Source of the DNA: Selaginella tamariscina
Lineage: Eukaryota; Streptophyta; Lycopodiopsida; Selaginellales; Selaginellaceae
Assembly (NCBI GenBank): GCA_003024785.1
Contig: PUQB01000199.1
Coordinates: 248,001-312,000, forward strand
DNA length: 64,000 nt
Reading direction: 5' to 3'
A program made the translations under genes and the position numbers. The notes under the pieces are model-generated. The model was given only the letters and a program-made list of their open reading frames with translations, had not been told where the DNA came from and ran no database searches. Positions 12,044 through 22,690 of the stretch are shown in pieces. Within the stretch, counting starts at the first letter, position 1. Each line of letters opens with the position of its first letter.

Positions 12044-12188
12044 AATAGGTTCGGGAACAGTTCTTGACCATCTCCTATTTTGACTTCACCAGTATCCAAA
12101 ACCATTGCAAGAAACACACGTTCCCGATGTCTAACTGCTTTACGCAACTGAGTCAAGGTAAGGAACATAGGATTCCAATCCTTATCAG

Positions 12189-12845
12189 TTAGCGTTTCCA
12201 TTCTGAGCGTGTTTTTCTAATGGCTTCTTTATCTGCTGCAAGCGTGATTCGATTATCTCCGGAACCCCTCATTTCGATTACATGTTTATGGAACCATTCC
12301 ATACCCAGAACAAAGTCAAACCCCGTCATATTCAAGACAACTAAGTCTAGCTTAGCCTTCCAATCTTTGATTTGGACAGGAACTGCCCTTGCTATATTAT
12401 TAGTATTTTGAGAACCTTTGCCAAAATTGATCTTTATTTCACACATCTTTATTACATCCAAATTCAATCGACGAGCTAGACTAGTCGATATGAAGTTGTA
12501 TGTTGCTCCAGTATCGATCATCATTCGGACTCGGTCCCCTCGTATCCTTCCTGTCAAATATAGCAAAGGGTCAGTTTTGTCTTGAATAGCGAATAAGGCA
12601 GGTTGTGTCTGGCACAACATTACCTCTTCTGACTCATCTTCCGGATCTTCAAGCGTTTCTGGTTCAGCAACTTCCTCTTCTACCATCGCCTTGAAATGTC
12701 CTGATTGTTGTGAGGGTGCCGGACACTCTTTAGCAAAATGACCAGGCTTGTTACAATTATAACATTTCACGACCCCGCCTGCGGAACGCGGGGGAGCAGA
12801 CTTTGGAGCCGATCCTTTGGTCTGCTGAGGAGGTGGTAACGCCAA
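12189..12845 (-). pseudogene. zinc knuckle and protease of the chromovirus
   Basis: A 218-residue frame. A CCHC knuckle (CYNCNKPGHFAKECP) lies near residues 28-42, an acidic linker follows, then the retropepsin core with MIDTGATYNFIS at about residues 107-118 and 'DFVLGMEWF' further on. The knuckle binds RNA; the protease cuts the polyprotein. Part of a fossil. Confidence 0.9.
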
Positions 12846-12890
12846 TGGTTTCCGAAATCCGGTGGGTCTTGATGTGTCCGAAAACTTGAA

Positions 12891-13931
12891 CTACCGACAA
12901 AGGGACTTGCACTTCGTTTCGATGGTGACTGATTGGTCTTCCATCAAACCTTCTAAACCCAGACTTTGGAGAAAACCTCCCGATTTAGGTTTTGCTTCCT
13001 CCCCTTTGTACAAGTCTTCTAACGACATGCCATAAGCAACCTTTTGAGCTGCCTCTTGACATTCCCGATAGCTTGTGGGCTTGTACCTTAAGATCTCCCT
13101 TCGCGTTTTCTCATTCAAGCTAGCCATGAAGCAACTTCGAGCTTCATCATCGCTCATATTTGGCACCAATCGCCGTACACTTTCGAATCGATAAACGTGG
13201 TCCATTGGACTTCCCCGAACACCCTGTTGACAAAGTGCCAGGTCAGCACGCAATCGCAAACCGAGTCATCCGGCATATACTGCTTTTTGATCTCCTTTTT
13301 CATGTGCTTCCAGCTGTTTCGGTATCCACGTTCACCTTCAACAATTCGCCACCAAGTCTTAGCTTCTTCTTTAAGAAACTGCTTGGCACATGCAACCTTT
13401 TCTGTCTTTCTCACGGAAGCAGCCTCGAAATAGCTTTCCATATCATACAACCAGTCATCCAAAACCTTGTAATCCTTTGAACCCATGAAATTCGAAGGCT
13501 TTACCGGTTTGAATTTTCCACCAACTACTTCCGTCGAAGAATCTGATTCAGAGGAACCTGACTCTGAGTCATGCTTCTTCTTCTTTTCCGTGTGTCTGGT
13601 TGCGGAACATCGGCACTGCGTATTCGTTGGAATCCGAACGGCAACATTATCGATTCGGTCGTTCAACCCCAGAACATCCCCTCGAAGTTCATTTAGGGCA
13701 TCCATCATTATTTCTCGCCAACCAGGTCGTTGTCTAACTAGGGGGTCGACCTGGATCAGCCTCATCCATCTCCTCATTTTGAGCCTCTGCGACAGCCCTC
13801 TCTGCCTCAGGCTCTGGTTGCTTTCTCTTGCTCATCGTTTGAACCCTAGTGTCAACACTCGGAGAATATGCTTGGAATATTCCCAATGTGAAACTGGAAA
13901 CACCCTGCACAGGTTGTACACCCACACACAT
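12891..13931 (-). pseudogene. gag of the chromovirus
   Basis: The capsid region is visible over about 350 residues in more than one frame: an acidic N-terminus (EPEAERAVAEAQNEEMDEADP), a serine-rich linker (DSESGSSESDSSTEVV), then retrotransposon-gag sequence with 'VLDDWLYDMESYFEAA', 'KQFLKEEAKTWWRIV' and 'MSDDEARSCFMASLNEKTRREIL'. It forms the particle shell. Broken in a few places. Confidence 0.85.
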
Positions 13932-14145
13932 CAGCTTAAACTAGCATAAGACTTTCGGACATACCTAGAATCTCACGCCGACTCACTGAGCAAGTGTTCT
14001 CCGAAGTTTGACAACTCACAGGATCAAACTCTCTGCGCAGAATACAGACATGTCAACCGAAAGCAATAGAGTATAACAAGAATTTAGAGTTATCTAAACA
14101 TTGAAACACCCTATAACTTAAGGCAGTCCTACTGACCGCAGAGAA

Positions 14146-14160
14146 CTTGCTCCGATACCA
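14146..14160 (-). promoter_or_regulatory. primer-binding site, initiator tRNA-Met type
   Basis: Minus-strand reading TGGTATCGGAGCAAG starts two bases inside the 5' LTR. It matches the usual plant site complementary to the 3' end of initiator tRNA-Met (TGGTATCAGAGC) with one difference. Confidence 0.88.
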
Positions 14161-14162
14161 AT

Positions 14163-15128
14163 TGTCAGAGTTTTTACCTGGTGCCACAAAGGCGGCTTGC
14201 CAGGTGCCAACCCTGGAATCCCCTCTCTGGAAACCCCACGGAATCTGGTAAATAACCCGTATTAGGAACCCAAGCCTTAGGAACAACCCCTAACTGACTA
14301 AGCCACGAACGAGACTCACCTTGTGAATCAGGATACACGGACTAGCCGAGCTTTAGGTGTCGTTCCTAGCTTGGCGTGGTTGAGGCGGCCGGAGCAAGGC
14401 CTCAACCACTAGTTCTGCGGAACGTGAACTCGGGCAATACCTTTGAGCTTGCGAGCAGGTTTTCGGACCAAGGAATCTGGCTAACTCCTTGGAAGTGACG
14501 TGCCCTTGTCTCAAAGGCAAGATCCTGCCAACGATAAGGATAGTCTAACCCTAGGGTGGGTTGTACCCCTGTCGTGTGGAAGTTTGGGCGGCACAACAGA
14601 GGGTTGCACCTTGACGACACAAGCTTAGCTTGCACCGGTAGGAGGTTAACGAGCTCTCTTTTGAACCCAGGAAGCCTCACTACATATACTCTACCTTATT
14701 TATGTGACGGACCCCCCCCCCCCTGTTTACCTAAATGAGTAAGTGGGCTGGCACGAAATGCCAGCCCTTAGAGAAATGGTTGTCCTAACCTAACCCTAAA
14801 CCTAACCCCTAGGGGGGGGTATTAGGGCGTGGGGTTAGGGCAACCCTAGGGTTAGGTCAACCCTAGGGTGTCCCTAACCCTTATTTTGACAAGCTATACT
14901 TTATAACCTAGAACGTCAAACCGGGGGAGAGTTTCTAGAAGGTAAGTTCTAGCTTCACCTAGAGTTTCCTGCAAATACCTAATGACACCGGCCGGACCAT
15001 CACCAGATACCCAAGTGCACTAAGTGGGCCTGTTTCCTACTACATCTAGGGTTCGTCACACAACTCGGTAGGTAACAACAGTCAAACCCCAAAGTAAAGG
15101 GTTGAGTCATAGTAAAAAAACTATGACA
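14163..15128 (-). repeat. 5' LTR of the chromovirus
   Basis: 966 bp, TGTCAGAG to CTATGACA, nearly identical to 7787-8757. The direct repeat AGTGG follows at 15129-15133. Confidence 0.93.
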
Positions 15129-15133
15129 AGTGG

Positions 15134-15816
15134 AAAGTTAAGATAATGCCACTTAGGTGCTATGTAAACTATAAATTATAAATAATTACTAAGTGGAAAA
15201 CTAAACCCATGGTAAAATAAATAATTTCTTTTATTTTAATTGGATGAGTCAATTAACCACTGGCTAGTGGAACGTGGGTCTAATATGTATGAGTATATAT
15301 TAAAATAAAATTGTACTCCAATACTTTCTTAAATTAAAATGATGTACATCTAACATATTCATGTCAAAATTTTCATCGCTCTCCACTGCAAAGCTAAGCA
15401 ATAAATTATATAAAATATAAATACATATTAATTATAAATTATGTATATACAATTAAAATCATGTGTAAAACATAAAGCTTTCAAAAAGCTCGTGCCGTTG
15501 AAACAATTGTCCAATGATATAATAGTTATATGCACGTTGTAACTAAAGTGGGTATGATACGTGAAAATGGGAATATAAAATAAATTACTAATTAATACTT
15601 AAGTTTTAATTATTAATTAATCATTTAATTAATATGTAATTAAGCCTTAAATATTAATTAATTAATTAATTAATCCTTCAATAACCTTACTTAGTAAGGA
15701 ATATTCCTAAAATATCTTAGAATATTCATATTTTCTAAAAATAGTTTACAATAATGAAGAAATACTATCAAACATAATTACAAATGAAATCATTTCTTAT
15801 CAACATGTTAATTTTT
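15134..15816. other. AT-rich intergenic DNA, no gene seen
   Basis: AT-rich sequence with a run of ATTA repeats near 15600-15675. No convincing frame. It is the right-hand continuation of the pre-insertion DNA at 6987-7786, and probably also contains the 3' flank of the phosphatase-like gene to its right. Confidence 0.65.
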
Positions 15817-17010
15817 TTATAAATACTTTCTTCCTATCATACAAAGAAATCTTCTTATTTTGTCTAAATCATCACTCTCCGGATTAATCAAATCATTTTG
15901 GTCAATATCTTGATGTTGTTGCCACCACTTAACACTCTCACGAATGCAATTGGGAGTTGCCATCCTTGTTAATACATAAGATGTGATAAGAGAAGGTCTG
16001 CATAAAGGCTCATCTAAAAATTGACGTTCCTTAAGAATAATATTATAAAGCGCCCGGTTGCTATCCTTCATTTTATAAAATTCAATATCACGAGAAAGAA
16101 AAGCTTTAGAAAATGTATGATACGGTAGATACTGCTCACAAAAATTTTCGAGATTCTTCTTTCTGAGGCACGTATCCAAGTAGTTCACTAGCTCATCCAT
16201 GATTGGTATCAGAATATGGATCGAAAATGATTGGATGAATACAAGCAATGTTTTGGTTGAGCATAGCCTTCTGAGGAGAGTCGTCTACTACTAACATCTG
16301 TGCGTTCTTCATTATCCTTAAGCGACTGATCTCCCCATGAGTCCCAATTATTCTTTCATTCTTGAAGAAGTACGGCTTGCTTTCCTTTCTTATATTGTGA
16401 AATTCGAGAGGTTTATAACATATTCGCTGGTCAAAAATCCAATCTTTACGAATCACCTCTTCTGCAACACTACAATGTTTCTTAAGTAAATTCAACAGCG
16501 GTGTTAAGTTATGAATCTACATGCATGACCAAATCCCCACAAGCGCACCCATCTCCTTAAGCTTTTGAAAGAGACGATCCAACCCTGGACGAAAAATAAT
16601 ATCATATCGAAATTTACCATGACAAGGAATGAAATCTCCTTGTTTGATTTCTTTTTTTCTATCCTGGGGCCTTTGTCGATGAAGCAGAACACCATTGACA
16701 TCCAACAACACAATATGGCCATGAGTAACATGAGATAGCGTTGCCTCTTGAATACTTTGCAAATCACTTGTTTGCTCCCTTTCACATTTATCCGTTGCCA
16801 CTATCTCGTTGCCTATCCCTTCATCATTTAATTGTACATCATCCTTACAAGATTCAGATATTGCATGCGCTGAAGAAATTGATTTCGGAATTGAAGCCAA
16901 TAAAAATGATGATGAAGTGGCCCCCATGGTAACGATGTTTTGAGCTGCATTATTATCCATTTCCTGCATGAACTCTGTCATTCTGACATGTGGCACAAGA
17001 AATTGTCGCC
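15817..17010 (-). pseudogene. FCP1/NIF-like HAD phosphatase gene, decayed
   Basis: Minus-strand reading gives an N-terminal Ser/Glu-rich region, then a HAD core: 'HIVLLDVNGVLL' (motif I position, near 16700), 'FRPGLDRLFQKLKEMGALVGIWSC' (FCP1/NLI-interacting-factor signature, near 16530-16590), 'QMLVVDDSPQKA' (motif IV position, near 16260-16300), and a C-terminal tail (DELVNYLDTCLRKKN). FCP1-like proteins dephosphorylate serines, classically in the RNA polymerase II tail. Here motif I reads DVNGV rather than DLDET/DXDXT, so the second catalytic aspartate is already Asn; related plant proteins with this variant exist to my knowledge, but activity is doubtful. The frame carries an in-frame TAG just after IWSCM (near 16515) and a frame change near 16200, so it is a pseudogene or has assembly errors. 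No intron is needed to read it. Confidence 0.72.
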
Positions 17011-17249
17011 AAACCCCTCTCTTACCTCATGCCAATGCTGAAAATCCATGTTCTCAATTATTTCATTACATCTGCAAAATGATAATTAGCTGACCTTAAA
17101 ATTATCAAGGTATATTATTTACCTTTTAATGTGTGACCCATGTTTGAACTAAAAGCTTCATTAATCCTTGAGAATTTATTTTCTGTACAAATATAAAAGA
17201 AATATACAAAAATGCCTTATGTTATACTCATTTACAACTATTCATCACT

Positions 17250-20200
17250 TTAACAATTCATTAACAATTCTTCTTCGCTATTACCTTCTGAGTGAGGCGA
17301 AGAAGGTCTAAGCCGCTTGTGAGATGGTTCAAGATCTTCTGCATCTTCTATTGATGTTTCCATGGGTCCTGGAGTGTGTGAATGTTCTGTACTCCTCGAG
17401 ATAACTTCCGGTCTAATATCTGATTGAAGTTCGTTCTCAGACTCCGAGATTGAACCAGATTCACCTTCTGAGCTATCGCACTTATCTGGAGAGAACTTTC
17501 TCAAATACGCCTTTATTGATTCGTTGGGGTACTCAGTTGAGACCCTATCTATCCACTTGTTCAGGTCCTCAACCATGGTCTTATCCTTTTCAACGGCAAA
17601 CACACATGTATGCCGAAGGTAACACTCCTTCAAGACGGACCCCCTAGTGCAGTAGTCAAAACCCACGCATCACTGTCAGGACCCTAATCAAGTTGACGAT
17701 GCTCCGTGCCGCTTGACTTGTAATGTTTGGATAACGTACATTGAATACGTCACTCCCACCTATCGGTGTATCGGATGGAGGTTCAGGGCCGTTGGAGTGC
17801 AAACAGATGCCTGGCCAGTCATTTGGAAGCTTGAAATTATTTGGCGCATTCCTAACAACCAAGTGAACAACGGTATCAATGCACTTGGGATTAGCATCGT
17901 TCATATAAACTCCTGTCCAACGATGTCTATTCTTCTTGGCGAAGGCGAAGGCAAAAGTATCGGTGACATGAGCAAGAATCAAGAAATAAATACCTGAAAA
18001 AGTAGGTATCAGTGAAGAGCGCAAGCATGAATTCAATAATAAATACCTTCTATGTATATGCTTGCACGGCTAAGTTTCTCCACCAGATCCTCTAGTGCCC
18101 TATCTGTCGAAAGATTTTTTGACACCCGCCGATCCATCACAAACAATTGAAACGGTTTCCTACAAGCAGTGATGTTACCCCATAAAGTCTCCGAATCTAA
18201 CAACAAACATCTGTAGGGCTTGTCGTGATTCGTAGCATCCTCCTTTATAAGGTTCAATTCGGTTCTCCTCTGCTGAAGGACTGCCATAAGAGAAGGCGTC
18301 ATCCCAATGTTCTCCTTTTTGGCGTTGGCGTGCAATAAATTCTTGCCTAGATCTTCCGATTGGTTCACCCATTCGACAAGCATATCATCGTTCGTCACAT
18401 GCAAATATTTGCTGACCTCTTCATATGTTGAGGTCGAGGTCCAACCCAGTTTGTGGCAGTGTATTCCCAACCACTCCTTGAAATGCATGACCGTCTTCAA
18501 CTCCATTGCCTTGAGATGAAAAGGAGAGGTTGGGCTGCTGTTATTAATTTGTAGTTTGCCATCGATCATCAAATCAGCCAAGACTTCCATCTCCTCCATC
18601 GTTGTTCCATTTAAAGGCTTCAACCATGTGAGCTTGAAATCGTTGTCTACATCCTTTGTAGATTGAACAGACTTAGCCTTCGGCGTCTTACTGGGTTTCT
18701 TTGCAGACTTTTCTGAGGGCTCCACTTCACTTGTCTGCTTCTTCTTCAGTGTTCCTTTTGAAAAGGATTCCATAATCCCCAACCATTTGGCAAAGATCCT
18801 ATCTTCGGGGCAAGAAATCAACATCATCAGAAAGGATGTTTCCTTCCCGCCCACCTGGGCAAAATCAACTGCTGCAATTTTTTCAACTCTCTGAGAAAAA
18901 AGACAGATTAATATACCGGCGAGATAAATCCCGCCCAGACAATTTGCTTACCCGATAGTTCGCAGATTGTGTATTTCCTGCAGTAGCTCTTTGTGGTCGC
19001 TCAAGAGATTCCCACACGGATCGCGTGTGTTTAAACTTCTCCCATATTTTGCTGTTGTAGTGGTTGGTGTCGGCAGCGTCCCATTCCACCGATAACTTAT
19101 GGTACTGCTCGATTGTGAGATTCGGCTTAGCTAAAAACACCGATCTTTTTGTCAGCTTCTCACGGGTATGCTCGGAAAGTTTTGTTGCCATCGTTCCTTT
19201 GTTGTGTTCCTCGAGAAGTCGTTGGGCTGGCGTTATTGTGTGCTGGCCACTAATGATGTAGTACTTGATAGATTTTCTATTCTCCGTCTGAATCTTCATG
19301 AGTTGTTCTGGTGTTGTGATCCAGACTTTGTCAGCGCCCTTCCTTCTTTCATAGTATGGACACAAACAGCATTATGTGGAACGGTATAAGAATTGTCGTC
19401 CTTCATCTTCTCCATGAGCTCAGCTACACGTTCCTGGTTGAGTGGCCTGTAATTGAAGTTTGGGTTGACGCTGCAATATTTAACCCTACAAGGATAAATC
19501 TTTTCATCCAACATCATTTCCTTGTGACTTATTGCAGCATGAGATGCCACAGGTGCAGCTGACAAAACGATTGATGATTTTCTTTTGCGATCCGAATCAA
19601 CATGTGTGATCCCCGACTGCAGCTGTTCTAGTGTTCTCGGCACACTCTTCCAGCTCCGGAAGCTTCCTAAGCAAATTGAACGTGATCTGTAGAGAACCTG
19701 AGACCGAGCCACCCTCTCAATCTCCCTTATGATGTCGCTGTGTTCTTCTTCAATGTGAAGAGGGAAGATTGCTCCACTTGCTGATTTTCTGTATTGTGAA
19801 GCAATATCTCCTGACAATACACCTACTCGATGAGTCTGAAGATCTTCGAAGTAGACATCCAGATGGATCCCCTCCATAGATGGGCTTTCGTTGAGTTGAA
19901 GAAGAACTCCAAGGTCAACATCATTAGTGAACACGTGAACGTCATTATCCACAAGTCGATAAAACCACCCAAAATTAATGTTGTAACTGACGACCTCTGG
20001 ATCCGAGAACGTGACATTGGATGGAACAAGGCATATCTGTCGAGAATTGTCCAATCTGGGTTCGCAGCCTGCTTTCGGGTGCTTGACTAGCAAATCTACT
20101 TTCCATTGTTTTGCTTGTCCATGAGATGTGACAAAGGTTAATTTGACAGCAACCATGGTTGCTCCAATGCACTTCCCATTTATCTTAAAATATGGCCAAG

Positions 20201-20391
20201 TTGATTCCAGAATCCCCCTGCCCATCTCTTCTCCTGCTCTTGTCTTTAATGTCACCTCAATTCCACATCTGAATATAAAAATGATTAGTTCAAGTATCCG
20301 AGTATAACAGATTTTATTTTAATTCTTACCCAGAATTTGACGACGACTCCATACTAATGACTCGATCTCTTTGTTTAATCAAATCGTCCTT
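17250..20391 (-). CDS. ParB-like domain plus degenerate DNA-methyltransferase-like protein
   Basis: A multi-exon gene read on the minus strand. Exons by GT-AG sites and frame: 20330-20391, 18952-20268, 18047-18890 and 17250-17993, with three introns of 61, 61 and 53 bp. More exons may lie upstream. The first 280 residues of the second exon are unrecognised. A ParB-like region follows: 'YCSVNPNFNYRPLNQERVAELMEKMKDD' (near 19440), then 'KYYIISGQHTITPAQRLLEEH' (near 19240), spaced like the N..R and GxHR motifs of ParB/Srx-fold proteins. The third exon has a basic linker, then 'RCLLLDSETLWGNI' and 'FQLFVMDRRVSKNL', where a methyltransferase would show DPPY. The last exon has 'VTDTFAFAF' and 'GFDYCTRGSVLKECYLRHTCVFAVEKD', resembling the glycine-rich SAM loop and following acidic strand, then an acidic Ser/Glu-rich tail. 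ParB-methyltransferase fusions are known in phages and mobile elements of bacteria. The catalytic tetrad looks lost, so a binding role is likelier. Two apparent one-base frame changes (near 19350 and 17660) mean it may be a pseudogene or hold assembly errors. Confidence 0.55.
18918..18935. repeat. palindrome copy in an intron of the ParB-like gene
   Basis: GGCGAGATAAATCCCGCC is identical to a copy in the upstream array (21806-21823). It lies inside the 61-bp intron 18891-18951, so it makes up almost a third of that intron. Confidence 0.85.
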
Positions 20392-20493
20392 CTGCAAATA
20401 ATACACTATGAATACAAATCATATAAAAACGCACACACACTTGTATAAACCCGAATATACAAAAATAATACACAGAGAGAAGTAGACGTAATT

Positions 20494-20580
20494 AACTGTC
20501 CGAAGCTCATATTTGTGCTAGTGCAAAAGAAAGATAACATTTCGTTTTAGAACCACCACAAATGTGAGCTCTGGACAGTT
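20494..20580. repeat. 87-bp foldback (MITE-like)
   Basis: AACTGTCCGAAGCTCATATT at the left is repeated inverted at the right (AATGTGAGCTCTGGACAGTT) with few mismatches, arms of about 24 bp around a 39-bp loop. It sits about 100 bp upstream of the first exon I can place in the ParB-like gene. No clear target duplication. Confidence 0.7.
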
Positions 20581-20826
20581 TTACATAGATTCCTAGCTTT
20601 TACTCGAAATATTATGATAAGATGATAAAAGTAAATAAAATGAGATATGCAACTTATATATACTAATACACATATAAATTCACATGGAAGGTGCGGCGGG
20701 ATTAATCTCGCCACCTTTCTGGAGGCCTTGAACGGGAGTGCGGAATTAATCTTGCCACCCTTCTCGGTCTCAGAGAGAACTGGGCAGGATTTATTTCTCA
20801 CACCCCTTCAGTGACTCCAGAAAGGA

Positions 20827-20994
20827 GGCGGGATTAATCTCGCCCACCATGTAAGGGATGGTTAAATGAATTTCCCACCCTTCCCAATTCTCTCCATTGG
20901 TATGTTGTAAACCTTTTACGTCTCAGACAAAAACGTTTAGGATTGGTCCGACTCACCAATGGAGAAAAAAAAAGGGTGGCGGGATTCATTCCTC
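20827..20994. repeat. 165-bp foldback module, copy 1
   Basis: It begins with the palindrome, continues CACCATGTAAGGGATGG, and holds an internal inverted pair (CTCCATTGGTAT near 20891 and ACCAATGGAG near 20955) before ending in AAGGGTGGCGGGATTCATTCC, a decayed palindrome. The same order is seen at 21197-21364. Confidence 0.8.
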
Positions 20995-21196
20995 CAACAG
21001 GCATTGAAGACTCGGCAGGATTAATCCCGCCGCGCAAGGCCTTCACTCGGTCCCTATGCGGAATGGTCCCTAATCCCGCCGGACGCCAATTCCCTGTGCG
21101 GAATCGGGCGGGATTAATCCCGCCGCCTAGGCACTTCAAGCAGGCCAATGGCGGCGGGATAAATCCCGCCCGATTCCGCGCAGGGCATGCGTACGC

Positions 21197-21364
21197 GGCG
21201 GGATTAATCCCGCCCACCATGTAAGGGATGGTGAAATTAATCCCACCACCCTTCTCAGTTCCCTCCATTGGTATTTTGTAAATCTTCTCCGTCTCAGACA
21301 GAGTTAGTTGGGATTGATTCAACATACCAATGGAGGAAAAAAGGGTGGCGGAATTAATCCCGCC
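21197..21364. repeat. 165-bp foldback module, copy 2
   Basis: Same structure as 20827-20994, better preserved at both ends: palindrome, CACCATGTAAGGGATGG, CTCCATTGGTAT, a middle part with CTCAGACAGAGTTAG, TACCAATGGAGG, AAAAGGGTGGCGG and palindrome. The module looks like a small non-autonomous element whose ends are the palindrome. Confidence 0.8.
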
Positions 21365-22094
21365 ACCGGGCAATGAAGGTTCGGAGAGATTAATCCCGCC
21401 GCCCTCTCGTAAATCATGCGCTCACACATATATATTGGCTGCGGCATTTTGAACAAGGATGGGTGGGGGCGGGATTAATCCTGCCGCTTATATCCTGCGG
21501 AAGTGCCTGAGCGGCGGATTAATCCCGCCGCCCTCCGCGAAGGGCATGAGCGTGGGGCGGGATTAATCCCGCCGTTCATGTCCTGCATGAATTTCCTGGG
21601 CGGCGGGATTAATCCCGCCGCCTTACGCGCAGGACATGTCATGCAGGCTCTTCGGTTAGCCTTCCGTGCAGGATCTTTCATGCAGGCTCTTTGGTTAGCC
21701 TCATGAGCGGCGGGATTAATCCCGCCGCCCATCCCCTGTAAATGCCCTGCGCGGAATCCGCCGGGATTAATCCCGCCCATTAGGGCCTTCACACAGGCCA
21801 TTGCCGGCGAGATAAATCCCGCCGCATTCCGCGCAGGGCATGGGTGAGCGGCGGGGATTAATCCCGCCGCCGAGGCCCCTCACGCAGGCCATGGGCGGCG
21901 GGATTAATCCCGCCGCTCTTCGGTTTGTCCTAGAGCGGCGGGATTAATCCCGCCGCCCATAGCCTGCGTGAAGGGCCTCGGCGACGGGATTAATCCCGCC
22001 GCCATGGCCCCAACCATATAGCGGCGGGATTAATCTCGCCGCCGAGGCCATAAACCTATAGCGACGGGATTAATCCCGCCGCTCGAGGGGCTTA

Positions 22095-22563
22095 GTGTGT
22101 GTGCGAGAGAAAAAATTAATAAATAAAAAAATTATACAGATAAAAAACACACATATATATATGTGTGTATATAATATATATATATATATGTATGTATGTA
22201 TGTATGTATAGGAGTGTACGTGTGTGTGCAAGAGATAAATAAATAAATAAAATTATACAGTACTGGTACACATAATATATGTGTGTACATAGGTATATAT
22301 ATGTGTGTATATGTATATCGTGTGTATGCGTGTGAGCGAAACAAATAAAATCATACAGATAAACAAACACACACACACACATATATATACACAGGAGTGT
22401 GCGTGTGTGTGCGAAAAATAAAACTAATAAATAAATAAAATTATACAGATAAACACACATGTGTGTATATAGATATATAACCCATAGAGAAAGAGAGAGA
22501 GTCTGTGAATATATAAGCATATATATAAACTAGTGTTGTATACTATTTTTAATATGCATTGAT

Positions 22564-22603
<40 letters not shown>

Positions 22604-22690
22604 CAGTGTGCGTGTGTGTGGAAGAGATAGATCAATAAAAAAATTATATAGATACTGGTACACATAATATATGTATGTATATATGTATAT
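22095..22690. repeat. microsatellite-rich tandem repeat
   Basis: About five degenerate units built from TGTGTGCGAGAG, AAATAAATAAAATTATACAG, CACACA and long TA/TATG runs, starting near 22098, 22221, 22329, 22400 and 22610. The long frames across it (for example 22116-22520 on the minus strand) are simple-sequence artefacts. It ends abruptly at the Tat-like element. Confidence 0.85.

Larger units (their letters stand above)
7787..15128 (-). mobile_element. chromovirus (Ty3/gypsy) with tRNA-iMet primer site
   Basis: A complete-looking LTR element on the minus strand. LTRs lie at 7787-8757 and 14163-15128, and the 5-bp direct repeat AGTGG flanks it at 7782-7786 and 15129-15133. Read on the minus strand the order is LTR, primer site, gag, zinc knuckle plus protease, reverse transcriptase, RNase H, integrase, chromodomain, purine tract, LTR. 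The two LTRs differ by only about 1-2 % plus small length changes, so the insertion is recent. The coding part is largely preserved but has a few breaks. Confidence 0.93.
20695..22080. repeat. array of the 18-bp palindrome GGCGGGATTAATCCCGCC
   Basis: About 25 copies, exact or with one to three changes. Exact copies include 21107-21124, 21197-21214, 21556-21573, 21602-21619, 21709-21726, 21897-21914 and 21937-21954. In the right third the copies fall every 40-47 bp (21850, 21897, 21937, 21983, 22023, 22063). The motif is a perfect palindrome and is often extended by GC on each side. Spacers occur in both orientations: the spacer after 21868 (GAGGCCCCTCACGCAGGCC) reappears inverted after 21954, so part of the array is itself a long inverted repeat. 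The frames that run through the array are by-products of the repeat and not genes. It lies directly upstream of the ParB-like gene. Confidence 0.92.

Noticed and set aside
14402-14738. Frames in the chromovirus LTR (8030-8236, 14402-14680)
   Set aside because: The same frame occurs in both LTRs and matches no family; it is LTR sequence.
20834-21801. Long open frames through the palindrome array, with repeated 'GGGINPA' or 'AGLIPP' peptides
   Set aside because: They exist on both strands because the 18-mer is a palindrome without stops in those frames; no start context, splice sites or family match.
20695-22080. CRISPR-like array
   Set aside because: Repeats are palindromic and imperfect, spacers recur and appear in both orientations, no cas genes, and the setting is a plant nuclear genome.
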